NCBI RefSeq assembly: GCF_001570625.1
Contig: NZ_BBQT01000012.1
Span: 24,625-88,624 of the forward strand
Source of the DNA: Syntrophomonas wolfei subsp. methylbutyratica
GTDB taxonomy: Bacteria; Bacillota; Syntrophomonadia; Syntrophomonadales; Syntrophomonadaceae
DNA length: 64,000 bases
Direction of reading: 5' to 3'
The notes beneath the pieces were generated by a model that worked only from the letters and a program-made list of their open reading frames with translations, had not been told where the DNA came from and searched no databases. A program made the position numbers and the translations under genes. Below are positions 60,441 to 64,000 of this stretch, piece after piece. Position 1 is the stretch's first letter, and the number at the start of each line of letters is the position of its first letter.

Positions 60441-63410
60441 ATGAAACTAAAATTTGTTTCCGACCAACAATTCCAGTTGGATGCCGTTGCCTCAATAACC
60501 GATATCTTTCAAGGTCAGGCGGTAAAACAGACTAATTTCTCAGTTGCTTCCACTATGGGCAGTGGCGCTCAGGGTGAATTAGGTTATCAGATTGAGCTGG
60601 GTTACGCTAATAAACTGGACCTGCTGGATGATGAACTTCTTGAAAACATTAATCGTATTCAACTGCGCAACGGCTTACCTAAAAGCACTGATATCCAGGG
60701 GCGCAATTTTACTATAGAGATGGAGACCGGTACCGGTAAAACCTATGTTTATATTCGTACTATCTATGAGCTTAATAAGCTTTACGGATTTACCAAATTT
60801 ATTATCGTTGTTCCTTCAGTAGCTATCCGCGAAGGGGTTAATAAATCCCTGGAGATTATGGAGGAGCATTTTAAGAGCCTCTATGAAGGCGTCAACTGTG
60901 ACTATTTTATCTACGATTCCTCCAAACTGGGCCAATTAAGAACCTTTGCTACCAGTTCCAATATTCAGATTATGGTTATTAATATTGATGCCTTCCGTAA
61001 GAGCTTTGTGGATCCTAATAAACCTGATAAAGCTAATATCATCCACCGCGAGCATGACCGCATGAACGGGCGCAGGCCGATTGAGTTTATCCAGCAGACC
61101 AACCCCATTGTAATTATAGATGAACCCCAGAGTGTGGATAGAACCGATAAAGCCAAGGAAGCTATTGCATCCTTAAATCCCCTTTGCACTTTACGCTATT
61201 CTGCTACCCATGTAGAAACCTATAATCTGATGTATCGCCTGGGACCGGTAGATGCTTATCAAAAAAAATTAGTGAAAGAAATTGTGGTAGACAGCATTAA
61301 GGAAGCCGGAAACTTCAACCGGCCGTATATTCGCCTGGTATCGGTCAAAAACAGCAATGGCTTCCAGGCCGTTCTGGAACTGGACATAAAGAACCGTTCC
61401 GGGGTGGTACAAAGAAAACAAAAAACAGTTAGAGTAGGGCAGGACCTGTTTGATATATCCGGGGAAAGAGAAATTTATTCTGGTTATATTATTAACAACA
61501 TTGACTGTTACCCTGGTAATGAGATGGTGGAATTCACTAATGGCAGCCACCTGCACTTAGGAATGGAAATGGGCAACATCAGCGAGGATGATATAAAACG
61601 GGGTCAGATCAGTGCTACCATTAAACACCACCTGGACCGGGAACTGCGCCTAGTTCCCCAGGGAATAAAAGTCCTTTCCCTCTTTTTTATTGACCGGGTG
61701 GACAACTACCGCATATATGATAGTAACGGTAATCCCCATAAGGGCAAGTATGCCCTTATGTTCGAGGAAGAATATAGTAAGCTGATTAAACTCCCCAAGT
61801 ACCGCACCCTTTTTGAAGACCATAGTTATATGCTTAATGACGATACATCCATGGTTCATGACGGCTATTTTTCCATTGACAAAAAGGGAAGAATCAAGGA
61901 TACACGTGGTAATACCCTGGCTGACCATGACACCTATAATCTGATAATGAAGGAAAAAGAAAAACTGCTCAGTTTTGAAACCCCGTTGCGTTTCATCTTT
62001 TCCCATTCAGCCTTAAAGGAAGGCTGGGATAACCCTAATGTCTTTCAGATATGCACCTTAATAGAAGCCCGGGAAACCCTTACCCGCCGACAAAAAATTG
62101 GCCGCGGCCTGCGCCTTTGCGTCAATCAAGAGGGGGAAAGGATATTTGACCCCCAGATTAACACCTTGTCAGTTATGGCCAATGAATCTTTTGCCGAATT
62201 TGCGGAAAACCTGCAGAGCGAAATGGAGGCCGAAACCGGTGTCAAATTTGGCTTTATTGAGAAACATGCCTTTGCCGGTATATCCTATACCGACGACTCC
62301 GGGAAAATTGAAAACCTGGGTTATGAAGCATCAGAGAACCTGTGGGGTTTTCTCTTAGAAGAAGACCTTATTTATACAACTGGAAAAGTTAAACCGGAAT
62401 TAAAAGAACAAATTGCCAATGATACCTTTCAGGTGCCGCCAGAATTTGAGCATGTAGAGCATGGAATAAAACAGGTAATACGGCAGTCGCTGAATAAACT
62501 GCCCATACGCAATCACAATAACGAAGTTACTGCCCAGTTGAACAAACGGGTTTACCTGGGACCGGAGTTTGAATCCCTGTGGAACCGCATCAAATACCGC
62601 ACCACTTATTCAGTTGCTATGGATATTGAAAAACTGGCGCGAGAATGTGTGGATGCCATTAACAAAATGCCTGCCATACCTAAAATTCGCCTGATTCAGG
62701 AGAGTGCCCGGATTGATATTCAACAATCAGGTGTTTCCGGAGAACTGACCAGTGTGAAAGTTCTCGACCAGATTGACATCAAACATTCCCTGCCCGATAT
62801 CCTGCGTTATCTCCAGGATGAAACCAGGCTGACCCGAAGAACCATAGTAAGAATTCTCATCGAAGCCCGAAGGCTGGAGGATTTTAAAAATAACCCCCAG
62901 AAGTTCATGGAAGCTGCAAGTGACATCATCAAACAAAAGATGAAACTAATGATTGCCGATGGTATCAAATACGAACGAGTTGGCGATCTGGAATTCTACC
63001 GGCAGGAACTGTTTGAAATGCAGGAACTAAAAGGCTACTTAAAATCCAATGCAATAAAAGTAGAAAAATCAGTTTATGACTACCTCATACTGGATTCCAA
63101 TACGGAAAAAGAATTTGCCCAAATGTTGGAACAGGATGACGAAGTAAAAGTCTACACCAAACTGCCCCCCAAATTTATCATAGAAACCCCCATCGGCAAC
63201 TACAACCCGGACTGGGCAGTGCTGGTAGACAAAGACGGCACCGAAAAACTGTATTTTGTAGTAGAAACCAAAGGCAGCACTGACAGCGGCCAGTTAAGAC
63301 TATTTGAAAACTATAAGATAGAGTGCGGCAAAAAACACTTCGCCGCCCTGGAAACCGGAGTTACTTATGAAGTAGCCGAAGATTATGCGGTGTGGAAGTT
63401 GGGAATTTAA
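60441..63410 (+). CDS. res: Type III restriction-modification system, endonuclease/helicase (Res)
   Basis: ATP-dependent restriction subunit of 989 residues. Walker A is METGTGKT (about 94-101), the DEAD-like box is DEPQ (227-230), motif III is YSAT, and motif VI is QKIGRGLR near 551. The C-terminal PD-(D/E)XK nuclease has NPDWAVLV and VVETKG near 922-945. All motifs are intact, so the pair with Mod could be active. ATG at 60441 follows GAGGTGATAG; a GTG at 60438 is also possible. Confidence 0.93.
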   Translation: MKLKFVSDQQFQLDAVASITDIFQGQAVKQTNFSVASTMGSGAQGELGYQIELGYANKLDLLDDELLENINRIQLRNGLPKSTDIQGRNFTIEMETGTGKTYVYIRTIYELNKLYGFTKFIIVVPSVAIREGVNKSLEIMEEHFKSLYEGVNCDYFIYDSSKLGQLRTFATSSNIQIMVINIDAFRKSFVDPNKPDKANIIHREHDRMNGRRPIEFIQQTNPIVIIDEPQSVDRTDKAKEAIASLNPLCTLRYSATHVETYNLMYRLGPVDAYQKKLVKEIVVDSIKEAGNFNRPYIRLVSVKNSNGFQAVLELDIKNRSGVVQRKQKTVRVGQDLFDISGEREIYSGYIINNIDCYPGNEMVEFTNGSHLHLGMEMGNISEDDIKRGQISATIKHHLDRELRLVPQGIKVLSLFFIDRVDNYRIYDSNGNPHKGKYALMFEEEYSKLIKLPKYRTLFEDHSYMLNDDTSMVHDGYFSIDKKGRIKDTRGNTLADHDTYNLIMKEKEKLLSFETPLRFIFSHSALKEGWDNPNVFQICTLIEARETLTRRQKIGRGLRLCVNQEGERIFDPQINTLSVMANESFAEFAENLQSEMEAETGVKFGFIEKHAFAGISYTDDSGKIENLGYEASENLWGFLLEEDLIYTTGKVKPELKEQIANDTFQVPPEFEHVEHGIKQVIRQSLNKLPIRNHNNEVTAQLNKRVYLGPEFESLWNRIKYRTTYSVAMDIEKLARECVDAINKMPAIPKIRLIQESARIDIQQSGVSGELTSVKVLDQIDIKHSLPDILRYLQDETRLTRRTIVRILIEARRLEDFKNNPQKFMEAASDIIKQKMKLMIADGIKYERVGDLEFYRQELFEMQELKGYLKSNAIKVEKSVYDYLILDSNTEKEFAQMLEQDDEVKVYTKLPPKFIIETPIGNYNPDWAVLVDKDGTEKLYFVVETKGSTDSGQLRLFENYKIECGKKHFAALETGVTYEVAEDYAVWKLGI

Positions 63411-63874
63411 CTTTTAATGGTAAAAGTCGCGATATAGGAATTTTTAGTCAAAGTGACGGGGTTATTAATTAATGTCTATGTTCATCTTGTTAGGTTCTTG
63501 TATAATTGAGCAGATATAGATGGACGGACACTGCAAACAGCGTTCAGGCTCAGGCCCAATTATCAAGTCAGGCATATTTTGGGTTTTTGGCAGCAAACAA
63601 ATGCAATCTACCAAAATATGTTAATATGTTGTATGCTATTTCTATCATGTATGAAATCACAAGGATTTCTATGGCATAGCAATAGATTATTATATTATAG
63701 TTCCCGGAAGATGCTTAAAGTGTTGGACGACAAACTGAGGGCGGTAGAAACTGCAAAATAAAATAGCATAAAAAGAGCAAGTTGACGACAGTTTAAAACC
63801 GGGGCGACAGTTTGATAACGGGTAAACAACACAATCGGGTTCTTAGCAAAAAGTCCAATAAACGAAGTAATAGT
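63411..63874. other. AT-rich spacer between the type III system and a transposase
   Basis: No gene with a ribosome site was found. TTAGGTTCTTGTATAATTG at 63489 includes a TATAAT. Two similar tracts, GACAGTTTAAAACCGGG and GACAGTTTGATAACGGG, lie near 63786-63828 and may belong to an insertion-sequence end. Confidence 0.4.
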
Positions 63875-64000
63875 ACCGATAATGGGAAAATATTCCGATC
63901 CGCCCAGATGCAGATGGTTTGTGCTCAAATGGGCTGTTCCCTCATACACTCCCCTCCCTTTCAGGCCAACACGCGCGGGAAAATTGAAAGGTTTTTCCGC
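63875..64000 (+). pseudogene. Integrase-core (DDE) transposase, fragment running off the window
   Basis: The last 42 codons read TDNGKIFRSAQMQMVCAQMG and then HSPPFQANTRGKIERFFR, the second aspartate and the glutamate regions of rve-type transposases (IS481-like). Upstream of it the frame is not obviously continuous, so it may be 5'-truncated or frameshifted. The remainder lies beyond the window. Confidence 0.55.

Noticed and set aside
63579..63761. 60-codon plus-strand frame near the right edge
   Set aside because: No ribosome site, odd composition and no recognisable motif.

Overview
The window is a low-to-mid GC Firmicutes chromosome segment. Gene order and content point to an anaerobic clostridial lineage such as Syntrophomonas: a single CIRCE, an archaeal-like (group III) chaperonin inside the hrcA-grpE-dnaK-dnaJ operon, sporulation genes spoIIP, yqfC and yqfD, a T-box controlled leuS, and the yqfC-yqfD-phoH-yqfF-ybeY-dgkA-cdd-era-recO block. 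The genus is an inference from memory, not from a search.

Layout. 1-2.9 kb: end of proB, proA, a DedA-like membrane protein. 3-4.7 kb (minus): cysteine synthase family enzyme and a Cys-rich protein. 4.9-6.6 kb: nadD-yqeK-rsfS. 6.7-8.3 kb: a mobile repeat, a Uma2 nuclease and an O6-alkylguanine methyltransferase. 8.3-11.2 kb (minus): leuS with a promoter and T-box leader that carries a complete tRNA-Ala gene inside it. 11.3-13 kb: DUF1540 protein and a cNMP-binding/DUF2225 protein. 13.3-21.1 kb: comEA, comEC, an amidohydrolase, a CPA1 antiporter, a thioesterase, holA, rpsT. 21.5-26.6 kb: spoIIP, murJ, lepA. 26.6-37.4 kb: hemW, then the heat-shock operon hrcA-chaperonin-grpE-dnaK-dnaJ-prmA-rsmE-mtaB. 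37.3-38.7 kb: a small membrane protein, a long repeat copy, rpsU and a HIT protein. 39.2-40.6 kb: an amine-oxidase-N/DUF1963 fusion. 41-51.9 kb: the yqfC-to-recO block and corA. 51.9-56.2 kb: a molybdate ABC operon modABC with a divergent HTH-PBP regulator. 56.2-58.6 kb: decayed genes and a toxin-antitoxin pair. 58.6-63.4 kb: type III restriction-modification genes mod and res. The right edge enters a transposase.

Three or four families of non-coding dispersed repeats punctuate the gaps. The best defined is a 270-324 bp element with imperfect terminal inverted repeats, a GC-rich core and 8-bp flanking direct repeats at three complete copies. It is best explained as a non-autonomous mobile element. 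Short versions without the core occur at four further places, and a REP-like palindrome pair is nested in one long copy.

The most unusual observations are the tRNA-Ala gene lying between Stem I and the antiterminator of the leuS T-box leader, the repeat families, a tiny promoter-ORF-terminator unit at 40.8-40.96 kb, a ModA with an SH3 domain, a MinD-like gene with an in-frame TGA, and a remnant of a longer defence island in front of the type III system.
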